Assembly (NCBI GenBank): GCA_963082875.1
Contig: OY720101.1
Span: 14,841,671-14,905,670, forward strand
DNA: 64,000 nucleotides
Reading direction: 5' to 3'
From: Corella eumyota
Lineage: Eukaryota > Chordata > Ascidiacea > Phlebobranchia > Corellidae
The translations under genes were made by a program, and so were the position numbers. Within the stretch, counting starts at the first letter, position 1; the number at the start of each line of letters is the position of its first letter. The notes beneath the pieces are model-generated. The model worked only from the letters and a program-made list of their open reading frames with translations. It searched no databases and was not told the DNA's origin. This document shows, piece after piece, positions 21,650 through 35,039 of the stretch.

Positions 21650-23944
21650 TTAGTTATTTCTTAATTGTTGTTTTTCAGTTTCACTGCATTGTTGGTATAT
21701 TTCATCAACTAGTTTATAATACTTTAAAGCTTCATCTTGTTTACCCAATGCTTTATAGCATTTGTGTAAACCAAAATAAATATCATGTTGTACTAATGTT
21801 GGCTTAACTGTTAGTTTGTTTAGTTGAGTCTGTGCTTCATTGAATTGTAATATTGCTTGTTCATATTTACCAAGTTTCCAATAACATGCTCCCATACCTC
21901 GATATATGTCATACATTTTTTCAGGACATTCTAAAATTAAGTTTCGATCGATGTTTGAATATTTTAAATAAGTTGAAAGTGCATCTTCTGGTTTGTTAAG
22001 TTGAAGTTGTGAGATGCCACATTTATTTAGTATTGTAAGTTGTACTCCAATATCCTGGTTTGATTTTGGAAATTGTTGGAGAAATGGTTGAGAGATTGTT
22101 TCTATTTGCTCATATTCTTTTAAATTAAAGAGACATTCTATTGTTAATTGAAAACAATAACAATAAAGATATAACCCATGTTCAGGTTGAACATGAGATA
22201 TTATTTGTTCAAGCAACTTTAATGCAACTTCAAAGTTTTCTTCAATAGCATAAGCATTACAAACAAGAAGTTTAATTCCAAGCCCATCAATGTCATTTTT
22301 TAACCAGTTTAAAGATTTTATTTTCTCCCATTCTGATATAATTTGTTTGTTTTGTCGTAAAATATATAAAGTCGTAAAATATTCCAAACTTGAAGTCTGT
22401 TGATCTGGAATGTTAATTTCATTCGAATATTTGTTTTCTTCTTGTGTTTGAATTGGAGTTATTATTTGTAAATTTCTTGAAATTTCAAAATACCTCACAA
22501 GACATGTTTCTCCAACAGCTTGAATTAATTCTTGAGCAGGATCGTAATCTAAACCTCGAAAAGTTTTTCCTTTATTAATATAATCATCATGGCCTTGTTT
22601 TTTTGTATAAAGTTTTAGTCTAACTTCACAAGCAACGGACAAAGCATACTTAAGATTATGGGAAGTCGTTGAATCAATTATTTTTTGTTTTTTTAACTCA
22701 TTTATTGCTTCAAATCCAGTGGTTAAAACTTTGTGAAAGTCACAAACGATTGTTAAAAATAGTGATATAGTTCTGTAAAGAATTTGTTTCATGTTAAACT
22801 TTTGATTGTTTATTCCTAAAGCACCTACATATGGCATAAAATCCATTTTTTTTAATTCTTGAATTAAATTTGATTTGGTTTGGGAAGAATCTTTCATTTC
22901 AAGTTTTTGTTTAACCAGATCACAATATTGTTTGTAAATTTCTTCTTCTCCATAAACAAAACATGTTCGTTTCAACACATCAGCTAAGTGATAACCATTC
23001 TCTAAATCCACTTTAAAGTCAAGATACTTAATCATTTCACTGACAGGTTGAATTAGTTCTGTTGGCCATGGCTTGTTTGTGGTACCTTCTTGTCTTCCTA
23101 GAGGAAATATACAAGCAGAAGGCATCATTCCATCAAAGGAAATTCCTCGTTTAGAAAAGCAATCAAAAAACCAATCAATTCCACTTTTGTTGTAATAATC
23201 GTTTAAAGATGGAATTGCAACACATGGAATCATAGTTTCTCCTAAATTCATGATAATAAAATGAAAAATGACAGAAAACCATCTAAAATATTCCAGAGTG
23301 TTGTTATCCACTTCCTTGTTGTCATCCAGCAAAATAATGTGCTCAAAATCAGAGTAAGGAGTTATTTCGTTTCGTGCAAGAGACCCCATTCCAGCTATGG
23401 CAAATTCACATGGAGGTTTTCCCATGATTTTAACACACTTTTCAGCTATAAATTTCATGAAAGAAGTGTATTGATTGGCTATATCATCTTGTATAGCACA
23501 AACTGTTTGTATTTTATTACATTCTAGTTCTTTTAATTTTGCTTCAGCTATTTCATAAGGAATATGTTCTAACTGTGACAATTTATTTTCAGTATTTTCT
23601 CTCAGTTTTTTGACTTTTACAGCAACTTTTGCAGAAATATTTCTTAAATTTGCCAAAGATTGATCGGCTTTTGATATTTTAAGCAAATGTGAGCAAAGAT
23701 TATCCAGATCTTTCTTAATTGTTTCAACATTTGAAGGATTTCTCACTATAGCTGAATTTAAAAGTGCACAACTTCTTATCAAGCTCAATTTATCAGGACT
23801 TTTCTCCTTATAAAGCAACCCCATTTTGTGGAGAATTTTTGCTGATTCTTGTGGTTTATTTTCCTTCCACTTTCCATGTTGTGTTTCTACACAAAGTTGT
23901 TTTAACTCAGCAGTAAGTTTATTTTCCTTTTCTTCAAAGTACAT
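21650..23944 (-). CDS. GlnD/DUF294-like nucleotidyltransferase-TPR protein, copy C
   Basis: An intact single-exon frame of 764 codons, starting at the ATG at 23944. It keeps the nucleotidyltransferase signature GMGSLARNEITPYSDFE and the acidic pair at about residues 199 and 201. The first ~480 residues match copy B closely. The rest carries many substitutions and small indels, and its TPR-like helices remain regular (YRGMGACYWKLGKYEQAILQ; GLHKCYKALGKQDEALKYYK). The 3' flank is shared with copy B but the 5' flank is not, so its promoter may differ. By family it should transfer a nucleotide to an unknown acceptor in the cytosol. Confidence 0.88.
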   Translation of the reverse strand: MYFEEKENKLTAELKQLCVETQHGKWKENKPQESAKILHKMGLLYKEKSPDKLSLIRSCALLNSAIVRNPSNVETIKKDLDNLCSHLLKISKADQSLANLRNISAKVAVKVKKLRENTENKLSQLEHIPYEIAEAKLKELECNKIQTVCAIQDDIANQYTSFMKFIAEKCVKIMGKPPCEFAIAGMGSLARNEITPYSDFEHIILLDDNKEVDNNTLEYFRWFSVIFHFIIMNLGETMIPCVAIPSLNDYYNKSGIDWFFDCFSKRGISFDGMMPSACIFPLGRQEGTTNKPWPTELIQPVSEMIKYLDFKVDLENGYHLADVLKRTCFVYGEEEIYKQYCDLVKQKLEMKDSSQTKSNLIQELKKMDFMPYVGALGINNQKFNMKQILYRTISLFLTIVCDFHKVLTTGFEAINELKKQKIIDSTTSHNLKYALSVACEVRLKLYTKKQGHDDYINKGKTFRGLDYDPAQELIQAVGETCLVRYFEISRNLQIITPIQTQEENKYSNEINIPDQQTSSLEYFTTLYILRQNKQIISEWEKIKSLNWLKNDIDGLGIKLLVCNAYAIEENFEVALKLLEQIISHVQPEHGLYLYCYCFQLTIECLFNLKEYEQIETISQPFLQQFPKSNQDIGVQLTILNKCGISQLQLNKPEDALSTYLKYSNIDRNLILECPEKMYDIYRGMGACYWKLGKYEQAILQFNEAQTQLNKLTVKPTLVQHDIYFGLHKCYKALGKQDEALKYYKLVDEIYQQCSETEKQQLRNN

Positions 23945-24497
23945 TTCTTATCCAATTATGGTTTTTAATTAAATGCTGTTTGTTACATATATTAAAACTT
24001 TAATTTCTTTTTAGATTTTGACTTATTGTAATTCTGATATAATCTATTAACTTTAAGTTGGTGCCCTTTAATTGAAATTACACAGACAAAAGTTCCAGCT
24101 ATAAGTGTGGTTCTGCTTTAATCTATTTCTTATCAATTGTTTTGCATTACTGACTTCTAAAAATAGTTTTACAACACTTGTTACATTGAAACATGCCACA
24201 TCATGGTCACAACCCCTCTTTAATTAAAGGTGGTGACATTGTTTTAAGGTTTAGTCATTAAGTAAAAAATTTATATTAATTTTTATCGCGTTAGATTTAT
24301 TTAAATCTTTAATTTTAGAATAATTTTAAAAACAAAATCAATTATTTTAGTATTGTAAAAAATCAAATTCTTAAAAGTTAACATTTTTATACTAAAATTC
24401 CAACATTTTTCCTATTTCAGTTGAATTTAAAAATAAAAACGTTTTTGTCTTAAATTCAAAATTTTTTTTATTAATTTTTTTAACATAGTTATATCCT
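23945..24497. other. divergent spacer, unit 3
   Basis: Unlike the equivalent spacers of units 1 and 2, this sequence is mostly unrelated to them until about 24500, where CBL homology resumes. AT-rich, with no recognised element. Confidence 0.4.
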
Positions 24498-24697
<200 letters not shown>

Positions 24698-24849
24698 AGG
24701 TGATCTGATGTTTATTACTTTTTTAAATACAACTTTAAGCAACATTATTGTAAAGAGCTGTGTTTATAAATAACTTTTTATTAAACTTATTAAATGTGGT
24801 CGTGTTATTTTTTAAATCCTAATATTTAAACCATATTATGTTAGTTGTT

Positions 24850-25090
24850 TTTCCTTTTTTTTGATTTCCCTATTTTTCTTATTCCTGCAATTTTAATTTT
24901 TTGATATCTTGTTTTATTATTTACCTGTTTCTTGTTTTTTTATACTTTTTCTCATTTCGTATTTTCCTGTTTTTATTTGTATTTTTTTGATATTTATTTT
25001 TTAAAACAAAAATTTTTTTTTGCATTTTCCTCAATTTTAATTTTTCTTATTTTCTCACTTTTCTCGTTTTCCTCATTTCTTCTTTTAGTG
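24850..25090. repeat. pyrimidine-rich low-complexity tract
   Basis: About 240 bp of almost pure T/C on the plus strand with repeated TTTTTCTTATT-like words. It marks the right edge of the duplicated block. The open frame here is composed of Phe/Leu/Ser and is an artefact of composition. Confidence 0.7.
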
Positions 25091-25206
25091 TTACCCCTTT
25101 ACGATATAAACAAATGCGTTATTAACACAATAACAATATTCAAAAGGTAATTCAAACTGTTTTTTTGTTTATTTACCTAAATTTTTATCTTTTTTATGTT
25201 TATATT

Positions 25207-25430
25207 TTTATACTTGTTGGAAAGGTCAACTTTACAACCTAATCATGGAGTAACATCAGTTACCCTGACCCAGTCTGAAATTGCCAGTGGCAGTTTTGAA
25301 TATTGTATAAATTATAATTGCAGCTGATTAAGTATACTCAATACTCAAGGCCGCTACAGCATGAGATCACTTGGGATGGAACCCAGGACTTAATGTAGAG
25401 TAGGAGAGTTCAGACCACTACACCAGGCTT
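25207..25430 (-). repeat. SINE, diverged
   Basis: Upstream of the dynein-like gene. It has lost part of the middle but keeps AGAGTAACATCAGTTACC and the head ACTACACCAGGCT. Confidence 0.75.
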
Positions 25431-26010
25431 GTTTGAAAAAATCACAAGCTAATGTCTAAAACTTCGCATTTTTAGTTGCCAGTTTATAAAACTAGAATAT
25501 TCTTTTAAATATTTTAATTTATATTATATCTATAAAAAAATTTTTTTAGTAACTTCATTTTATATTATAAAATGTTATTTGCATGTTATAAAAAAAATTT
25601 AAACTCTATTTATTTAAACTTAAAATTTATTTTTACATCAAAGATAATAAAAAATGAAAAAAGGTTATGTGGCAACACTAATAAATTAAAATAAATTATT
25701 TGACAACACTTCTATGTGGTTGTTATGGTAACACAGACTACCGTTCGCACGTTTTATCTGCAATTTTAAATTAAAAACAAACTTTGTTTTTCGTTAAAAT
25801 AATAACTATAATACGTTTAAAAAGTAGATTAAAAATTTAATTTGTATATTAATTTAAAGATTAATTTGAATAGCTACTGTTTACAGTCTAAATAACGAAA
25901 TATTGACTGAAAAACTTTTGCAAAATATATTTGAATTTTGAAATATTGTTATTTATTTTGTCGTAACTATTTATAAAAAGTGCCTAAATAGAATATTATT
26001 TAGTATTTTT
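25431..26010. promoter_or_regulatory. intergenic region upstream of the dynein-like gene
   Basis: About 580 bp, very AT-rich, between a SINE and the first dynein exon. It presumably holds the promoter. No CpG-rich segment or clear TATA box stands out. Confidence 0.3.
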
Positions 26011-26084
26011 CTTGTTGTAGGTACTTTTAATTTAGTTGTAAGATGACTTAAAACTGCAAGTGCAAGAATGACCTAAAACGCAAA
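26011..26084 (+). promoter_or_regulatory. 5' leader with possible trans-splice acceptor and two minimal uORFs
   Basis: TTTTTCTTGTTGTAG ends at 26020 and looks like a 3' splice site with no obvious upstream exon, which fits spliced-leader trans-splicing, a process known in Ciona. Downstream are two three-codon uORFs, ATGACTTAA (26043-26051) and ATGACCTAA (26068-26076), before the start codon at 26085. The first also supplies an in-frame TAA upstream of the start, which supports 26085 as the initiator. Confidence 0.5.
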
Positions 26085-29000
26085 ATGACATTTTACCAGG
26101 ATAGTGTTTCCTTTACTCCTTCTTCTCCCAAATTACCTGATATCAGAAACGGAAATATATTTAACAACAATGCATCGTCAACGTTAGTGTCTTATCTTTA
26201 TATTTAAAAAATTGTAAACATAATACTGTCTGCCAGTCTGAAAAGTAGGGCAGCGTGCATGCACAAGATTTTTTTGGTTGAAAAAAATGCACGTCTGAAA
26301 TTGGCGTTTTGCACGCCTGGCTTTAAAAGTAAATACAAAATTAAGGTAAACACGGTAACATAAATCACGCGTGCATGCGTAGACCAAAAATTTTAATATG
26401 CATGCACGCGCCGTCACGCCAATTTTACGCTTGCACGCACGAGATCTCGTTGAAAACTGCCCTACTTTCCAGACTGGACTGTCAACTAAATTCTGCCTGT
26501 TTCCTTCAATTTACTTTTGAAATGATTTACTTTTAAAATGTTTTTATTAAAAACTAACTTGTGTTTATTAAAAGGCATCTTACTGCAGAACTTATGGGTT
26601 TTTCCAGATTTAACCGGCATAAATCTCCTAAATATTTTCGTGAATTTGACTGAAACTGTAAAAGATATTTAAATTGGCATAAAGTGTTTGATAAATTTTT
26701 ACAGGCGTTAATCTCTGGCATAAAAAGCATGAGTTTTGCAAAAAGGAAAACTTTGCTCTAAACTTTAAATTTAAAATCATCTTGTTGTTTAACAGACATT
26801 GGCCAGTATCATCCCAGTGGGCGAGCGCATTACGAACAAAGTTAGAATATTCTATAAACTATAATGGCCAACCTCATGCAGAAGATGTAGGTGAATTGTG
26901 CACAGAATTTGTTAAAGTCATCATTGCTGCTCTCCAGCCAACGTCAACCAAACAGGTAGTTAAAAAATTTAATAACTTAGTATATACTAAGTTGATGCAA
27001 GTTACTAATACTGAGTTTGTAATAAATTGCCATTTAATTTGTTATTGAGAATAAAAAAATGTCTTTATAAAAGTTTTTACATTAACAAAAAAATAGATTT
27101 ATACCCAGAACTCAATATTTTATCTTTACTTAATGGCAGTGTATGCCAAACTTCTGTTATTTTTTGTAGACATCTGTCTAGCACCTTATCAGTTTAGTTC
27201 TTGTTGTTTATTTAATTTTTTATTAGGATTGGTTGGATTTAAACCACGTTCTTGGCGTGGTGGCTCCTTTCTGCAAATACTTTCATACAACATCAATATC
27301 ACATTATGTCGAGCGTTTGGTTTTACATTATACCGAAAACATGGAAAGATTATTTGATGTCCCCATTTTGGACAGTCTTAGTAATGTAAGTTTGTTTGTC
27401 ATTTTATTAGAGGATGGTTAAAATAGTAATTTATATGTTTATTTCAAAGCATTGAATTTGCAGTAGTTTGGAAATTAAAATAGCTTCACTACATGGGGCA
27501 TTGGTTCGATCCCCACTGCTCTCATGTTGTAGCGCTTTTAAGTAAGGCACTATTAATGGAATAAACTTGTGCTGGGCCAACTCTTAATCAGCAGCTTAAT
27601 TATTAGGCAATTATAATCAATAATATTTCAAACTAGCGAAGTCAGCTTTAGATTTGATTGGGATAATTGATGTTACCCTATGTATAGGTCGTGAAGTCGA
27701 CCTTCCGACATCGAGGATAAATAAATATTAAAAAAATAAAACTATTTTTTCTTGTTATGGTTTTTCTTGGTAACGAAAATTTTTTTATTCAGGTGTTTCC
27801 AGTTGAGTTTGACCGAATTCAATCGAAATATGGACCTAGTTTTTCTCATGGAAACGCTGCGATGAAATATTTCAAAAAGAATTTAATTTCTCAAATGGAG
27901 ATGCCCTCAGCAACTGCTCAAGGTGAGCCAGAAAAAGATTTTAGTGTAACAACTTATGATGGAATTGGTGTTCTAAATAATCATTTTTTTTGTAATATCT
28001 AAATAATCATTTTTTTGTATGTGGGAGGTTGAATACGTTACTCTCGAGTTGCCTGTGGCAGTTTGGGATATTATTGATTATAATTGCTTGGTGATTATGC
28101 TGCTGATTAAGTGCTGGCTCAGCAGGAGTTTATACCATTTAAAGCGCCTTACTCAAGGTTGCTACAGCATGAGACCAGTGGGGATTGAACCCACAACCTC
28201 ATGGTGGTGTAACCAGTTTTCATATAACTTTTAATTTGACCTTCTCACATCAAGAATATTAATTTAATATCAGAAAACATTTCTGATTTTGCTTTGAGTT
28301 TAGTAAATTTAGTAAAACAACAAATTGTAACAAACAAACAATAATAAGTAATTTAATCTTCTTTTATATTTGTTAAACTGTTGATGTTTTTATTTTGTAC
28401 ACAGGTCACGTTAGGTCATGTTTTAACGAGTTTATTTAGTAATTTAATATATGACAAATAAATAAGATTTGTTTAAATAAGTTTTTTATTTAATTTGTAA
28501 AAATAAGCTTTCTTATTAAAATAATATGTAAAAAAGCACTAATTTGTGACTAAAAATAATTAAAAAAATTTTTTTTAGGGACAACCAATGAGGAATTGTT
28601 GGTATTACCTAATGGTAAATCCCCTTATGTGCTACAAAGAAGAGGGCCTGGTGATAATCCTTTAAAACATTTTCGAGCAAAACCACTGTCGTTGGGAACT
28701 TTAAGGTAAATGAGTTAAATTTTAATAAAACTTCTACCTGACTAGGCGCATTGTAGTAAAATTATTTTTTTTTTCATATTTAATTATCTTTATTGTAAGA
28801 AGGTTGATTTAACGACCTGAACATAGAGTAACATTAGTTACTCCATCCTAGTTTAAGGTTTACTTTGGCAGTTTGGGATATTATAGATTATCATTGTTCG
28901 ATGATCAAGCTGCTTATTAAGTGTTGGCTCAGCAGGAGTTCACACGGTTTACAGCACCTTGCTCAAAAGGGCTAAATTAAGAAAGCAGTGGGGATCAAAC

Positions 29001-32000
29001 CCAGGATATCATGTAGTTGAGCCAAATGTTCTAACCACTACACTAAGCTGCAGTATAGATTAACTGTAAAAAAAATTAAATAGGCTTTTTTTATAAATTA
29101 TAATTTTAATTTTTTTATTCTATAAATTTTTAGCAAAAACATAGCCCCTGTAGCAGAAGAAACTGTTGTCAAAGAATCAATATGGAAAGAAAAACAAAGC
29201 ACCACTGTTGCTGCAATTAATTGCAAATTTCCTGACACTTGCGATGAAACATGCAGTGAAGTAACCAGGTTGGTGTCTGACTAAATCTAATTTTTTTAAG
29301 TATTTTTTTTATGGGGATAGGTCGACTTCATGATGTAAACATAGAGTAACATCAGTTACCTCGACCAAGTCTCAAGTTGCCTTTGGCAGTTTAGGATATT
29401 ATAGAATATAATTGCCTGGTAATTATGCTGCTTATTAAGTATTGGCTTACTAGGAGTTTATATCGTTTATAACACTTTACTCGAGACCGCTACAGCATAA
29501 GAGAAGTGGGTACCAAACTCAGGGCCTCATGTAGTAAAACCAAGTGTTCTGACTAGTACACCATGTTTCCAGTTATCTAATGACTATGTTAATATAACAC
29601 ACATTTATGTTTTAATTAATTAAACTTTTTAAGTGAATGGAGTGAACCACCTGAATACGATGATCTCACACAACGAAAACAAACCAAGATTAGCACAAAG
29701 CTTGAAGAATTTCAATCAATGACTGGCAGGGAAGCCGTAGAACTGTTTATTCAGCATAAACATCTGCACAAAGTGAAGTTTATTTACCTTAACAGAGCTC
29801 CTAACAGACATTATAGGTGAGTCTTATTGTTTGTATTGAAATTTAAGCCAACTTTTTTACTTTTCTTGAAAGGTTGAATGTGCGACCTAAACATAGAGTA
29901 ACATTGGTTCTTGACTAAATAAGAGTTTATACTGACATCGAAATATATTTTCATTTACTTTTAACTGGCAGCATAGTGTAGTGGTCAGAACTCTCCCAAC
30001 ACTACATGAGGTCCTGGGTTCGATTCCCAGTGATCTCATGCTGTAGCGCCCTTAAGTAAAGCTTTATAAACTGTACGAACTTCTGCTGAGTCAGCACTTA
30101 ACCAGCAAATTAATAATCAAGCAAATATATTTCATGTAATATCCAAAACTGTCAAAGGCAACTTAAGACTGGGTTGAAGTAACTGATGTTACTCTACGTT
30201 TAGGTCTACATTTGAACTTTCCACATCTAGGATAAAGATATATACAAAAAAACTTTATTTTAAAACAATAAATATTATAATTTGTTGAAAATCTAAACAA
30301 TTATTCCAATATTTTAGGCCATATGACTTGGTCTCGGTGCCAAGAGATAATATTGAGCAAGAGCATTTCATCTTCTCGTCGTTTGGAGTCTTGCACGTTC
30401 TTCCCGAGGAAAATCACACGGAAACGCTGACTCTCGCTGAGTGGCACAAGAATGCGGTCAACTGGAACATGATCACAAAATTAAAATTCTTCAAAAATTT
30501 TCTCGTCGGAAAAGCATTTCAAAAGTAATTTTTGTTAATAATATTTTTTTTAGACCTACAGTCCTATGGTTAAATTCTGTATAAGATGCATTTGTTTTTC
30601 ATATTTACTTATAGTCAATATGGGAAAACCAAATTCTCGGCTTAAACAATGGTTACCTTGACCCAGTCTCAAGTTGATTTTGGGAGTTTGGAATGTATTA
30701 ATAGCTTGATAAATAATTTACCGGCAGCCTGGTGTAATAGTCAGAACCATTGGCTTTACGACATAAAGTTCTGGGTTTCGATCACTGCTCCCATGCTGTA
30801 GCGCCCTTGAGTAAGGTGCTATAAACAATTTTAATTTCTGGTAAGCCAACACTTAATCAGCAGCCTAATTACCGGGCAAATATATTCTATAATATCCCAA
30901 ACTGCCAAAGTCAACTTGAGCTGGGTCAGGGTAACTGATGTTACTCTATGTTTAGGTCGAGAATTTGACCTTTACACGTTAAGGATAAATAAATGTGAAA
31001 AAAATAAAACTATTTGTGTGTTTAGCTGGAAACTAAGTGTTCGTCGAATCAAGTTCTTGCGCACCAGAAGTTTGATACAGGATCAACTCTTGCATGCTGT
31101 TCCTGACTTTGGCTCAGCTTTGCTTCACATATTTCGGTTGTTACATGAGCTAAGTGAGATTGAGTTTCTACCTGGAAAGCCTCCAACAGTTTGTCAGTAT
31201 ACTGTATTGGAATACGAAGCAGATGCTAACAAGTAAGAATATTACTTTATTTTTATTAATTTGAAATAGAAATATCTAATATTTATGCAGAGTTGCTTGT
31301 TAAATGTTATTTTTTTTGTTTATATATGTATACTTGATGTGGGAAGGTCAAATGCGCAATCTAAACATACCCAGTCTTGAGTTGACTTTGGCAGTTTGAA
31401 ATATTATAGATTATAATTGCCCGATAATTGAGCTGTAAATTAGGTATTTTAAATCATTTATACCACCTTTCTCAAGGGCGCTACAGCATGAGAGCAGTAA
31501 AGATTGAACCCAGGACCTTATGTAGTGTAGGAAGTGTTTTGACCACTACACCACATGGCTAGAGAAGGGTCAGGGTAACAAATAGGGCTTTATGTTTAAG
31601 TCATAAGTTTTACTTTAATTATATTTTTAACAGGATTCGCGTAGATGTTCAAAATATTCTGGAACTGTTCTTTATGTACTCAAAGAAGGTTGTGGACACA
31701 ACTAAGAGAGCAAGTTTTGATCAATTGAAATATTATGAACATCAGGTAAATTATTGTCACAATTTTTCACACATTTTAATTCTGTTTTCAAATGTAACAT
31801 AAGGTTGACCTTTTCCTTAACTTTTTGTTCTAACTAGTTTTAAATATATATTCTGTAGTGATATTATTTAACTAAACTGGCAGTGTGGTGTAGGGGTAAG
31901 AACACTTTGCTTTACTACATGAGGTCATGGGTTTGTTTCCAACTGCTTTTTTGCTGTAGCGCTCTTAAATAAGGTGCTATAAACGGTATGAACTCCTGCT

Positions 32001-35000
32001 AACCCAAAACTAAATCAGCAGTTTAGTTAACAAACATTTATAATCTATAATATCTTAAACTGCTAAAGGCAACTCGAAACTCAGTTGGGGTAACAGTTGT
32101 TACTCTATGTTTGGGTTGAAAGTTCACTTTCCTAAATCATTGATAAATAAAAAAAATCAGTTGACCTTGCAATCATCTTTAAATTTCTATAAAAACTTCT
32201 AATTTTGTTTAATTACCACAGGCCAAATACTCTCGCCCGTTGTTTTTGAAAGAATCTTTGTACTTGCAACGACGCAAGCAAGAACTTAGATCTGAGAACT
32301 TGAGGAGAGCATGTGAACGTACGAAAAAAATTCCAGCTTTTATCACTTTGATTGACCAAGCTATTTCTGTTCATCTTGTGGCATTAGCTCGGATATCTAT
32401 AACAAAGTAAGTTTAACTTTTTTTGTGGTTTAGAATAAAATAGAATTCTTTAAGTAATGATGCTTAATGATTGCTTATATGTATAAACATCCAATTTAAA
32501 ACGACGATTATATGTTTAACTATCTCTACAAAATAAATAGAAACTACCAGTTGTGGTAAATGGGTAAATTATCACAGCAAATTAGTTAAAGTTGTGACCA
32601 TGCTTCTATTAAGGAGTAGAACACAGAGCAAGCTATTAACTGCTTTATTCACAAAATTCAATTTGCATTTTAAATTTCTTTATGTTTGTCTAATACTATA
32701 TTTAGTTAACTTACTTGTGATTTTATTTCAAGGTTTGTGAACGATGTTTTGTTTCTTGAACCGAATGAGGACATATTTTCTGAAGAAACTTTCTCAACAA
32801 ATGTTGAAAGTCAGAGCAATGCTGGCAAAGGTAAAACTACTAACAAATATTGCATTGTTATATCACTTAATTTTTCGGCGGTCAATTTTTTATTTATTTA
32901 TTCTCAATGTTAGAAGGTCGCAACATAAACATAGAGTAAAAGCAGTTACTCCGACCTAGTCTCGAGTTGACTTTAGCAGTTTGGGATATTATAGATTATA
33001 ATTGCCCGATAATTACGCTGCTGATTAAATACTGGCTCAGCAGGAGTTCACAATGGCACTACAGTATAAGAATGGCGGGAATCAAACTCAGGACCTCAAG
33101 TAGTAAAGACATGTGTTCTAACCACAACACCATGCTGCAGGGTTTTTTTATCACTACAATCTGGCCAAGTTTAGGTCATTTCAAAAAACAACAATACAAA
33201 TGGTGCAACCCAAGATTGATTAATAATAGTTAAAATAACTATAAATTTATGACCTTTTTCATAAAGGCTAAATGGGTCTATTACAATGACTTGTTACATG
33301 AAAGAGCCACCAATAAAATTATATTGATTTGTTTTAAAGGGATCTCTGGCTCGAAAGATGAATCAATTGTCATATATTCCGTGTTTGCAGCAAAATTTGT
33401 GTTCAACAAACAGAATCACAAATTGGAGATGCAACCTTCTGTTGAAAAGTAAGATTGTGAAAGTATAGTAACAAAAATATCGTTTAGTTTTTAGGAAAAA
33501 CAAATAGAATCTTAGCTTATTTTCAAATATAGTTTGAGTTTAAATATTCTTTGGATCAAATTGTTTTTAAATATGGGTATGTTCAATTATCGCAGGGAGT
33601 GTGATGTAGTGGTCAGAACACTTGGCTTCACAGTGAGGTCCTTGGTTTGATTTTTATTGCTATTATGCTGTAGTGCGATTGAGTAAGGCGCTATAAATAA
33701 TATGAACTCCTGCTTAGCCAAAACTTAATCGGCAGCTTTTTCATTAGGGAATTATGATCTATCCCAAACTGCCACAAGCAACTCGAGACTTGGTCAGGAT
33801 AAAAGTTGTTACACTATGTTTAGGTTGGCATTTGACCTTCCCACATTGAGGATAAATAAAAATAAATAAAAAAAGGCAATTTTAAATTAATAAATTTTTT
33901 TTGTAGATTTCGAACTGTCATGTTGTCTTCCATTGCTAAAGTTCTCTCTGTGATGTGCGATCGCGTTCATTCCATGCACACAGTTTATGCCTCCAACATC
34001 CAACAACGTCCAGGATCGGCTCCAACCTCTGTAGGCTCCTTCAGAAGCAACTTATCGTCCGACGATCTTACTGATTCCTCGTTGTCTACATTTCAATCTG
34101 ATTTGGACGCGTTAACTATTGAGGCTGAAACACAAGTTCACAAAGAGGTTAATATTTAGTTTTTTTCACTAATTTTTTAAATTGGATTTGACAGCCTTAA
34201 CATAGAGTAACATTTGTTACCCTGACCCAGTCTAAAGTTGACTTTTGTAGTTTGGGATATTATCGCTTATATTTGTCTGATTATTAAGCTGCTGATGTAG
34301 TATTGGCTCTGCTAAAGTTTATACCGTTTATAGCGCCTAAAGTTCCTACAGCATAGAAGCGGTGGGGATTAAACTTAGCACCTTATGTAGTAAATCTATG
34401 TGTTTGATATTGTTAACTTAACAGAACCATAGTTTAAAGTCTTCAGTTGTCCTAGTCTGGTAAACTGTGAACCTGATGATGTTATTTGTTTATCAAAATA
34501 TAATTAGGCATAGTTACTTTAATGCCATGTATTGAAACTTGTTTTATTTCAGGCCAGACTTCCTTCAAACAGAGAAACTTCCAGACCATTTGTAATAGAT
34601 ATAAAAAACAATGAATCGGGTAAAATTAGTTTGTTTTAGATTTTTACTTAAGTGTAATTAACAAAATTAGACATGAGTAACGTATATAGTGCGCTACCCA
34701 AGGACACTACAGCATGATAGCAGTGGGGCTTAAACCTAGGACTTTGTGTACTAAAGCCAAGTGTTCTGACCACTGAACCACTGTCAGATATAGCAGGTAT
34801 TGTTAAAAAAGTTTGTAATTTACTTCTATATTTTTCTAGGCTTAACTGACCCTCAAATATCACTTGAGAAATTTCCAAACAAAAATGAGAGTAGTGACGG
34901 AATTGTGACCCCAGATATGGTGGTAAGGTCGGGTGAGAGAGCGAGACTTGGGTTGAATGTTGAGGGGAGCAGGATGGTGGAAAATTATGGAGTTCTAGAT

Positions 35001-35039
35001 AAAGTTGGGTTGAGGGAAAGAATGCTGGGAGATTTTGAG
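26085..35039 (+). CDS. DNHD1: dynein-like exons 1-16: N-terminal tail
   Basis: Residues about 1-806. Exons: 26085-26182, 26796-26955, 27227-27385, 27793-27922, 28579-28705, 29134-29268, 29634-29816, 30318-30524, 31026-31232, 31634-31745, 32222-32406, 32733-32830, 33340-33448, 33907-34147, 34553-34619, 34840-35039. Exons 8-9 carry the conserved heavy-chain stretch RPYDLVSVPRDNI, FGVLHVLPEE, LAEWHKNAVNW, KAFQNWKLSVRRIKF. Exons 14-16 are Ser-rich and variable (RPGSAPTSVGSF). The long introns in this part nearly all contain a SINE. Confidence 0.82.

Noticed and set aside
24932-25150. Phe/Leu-rich 72-codon frame as a membrane peptide
   Set aside because: It arises from the pyrimidine-rich low-complexity tract.
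28019-28234. Short frames within SINEs (also 32967-33233 and 58710-58919)
   Set aside because: They lie entirely in SINE sequence and recur wherever the same SINE orientation occurs.
29963-30060. tRNA gene
   Set aside because: A and B boxes are present, but dozens of related copies share a long non-tRNA body and no cloverleaf with acceptor stem is evident. It is a SINE head.
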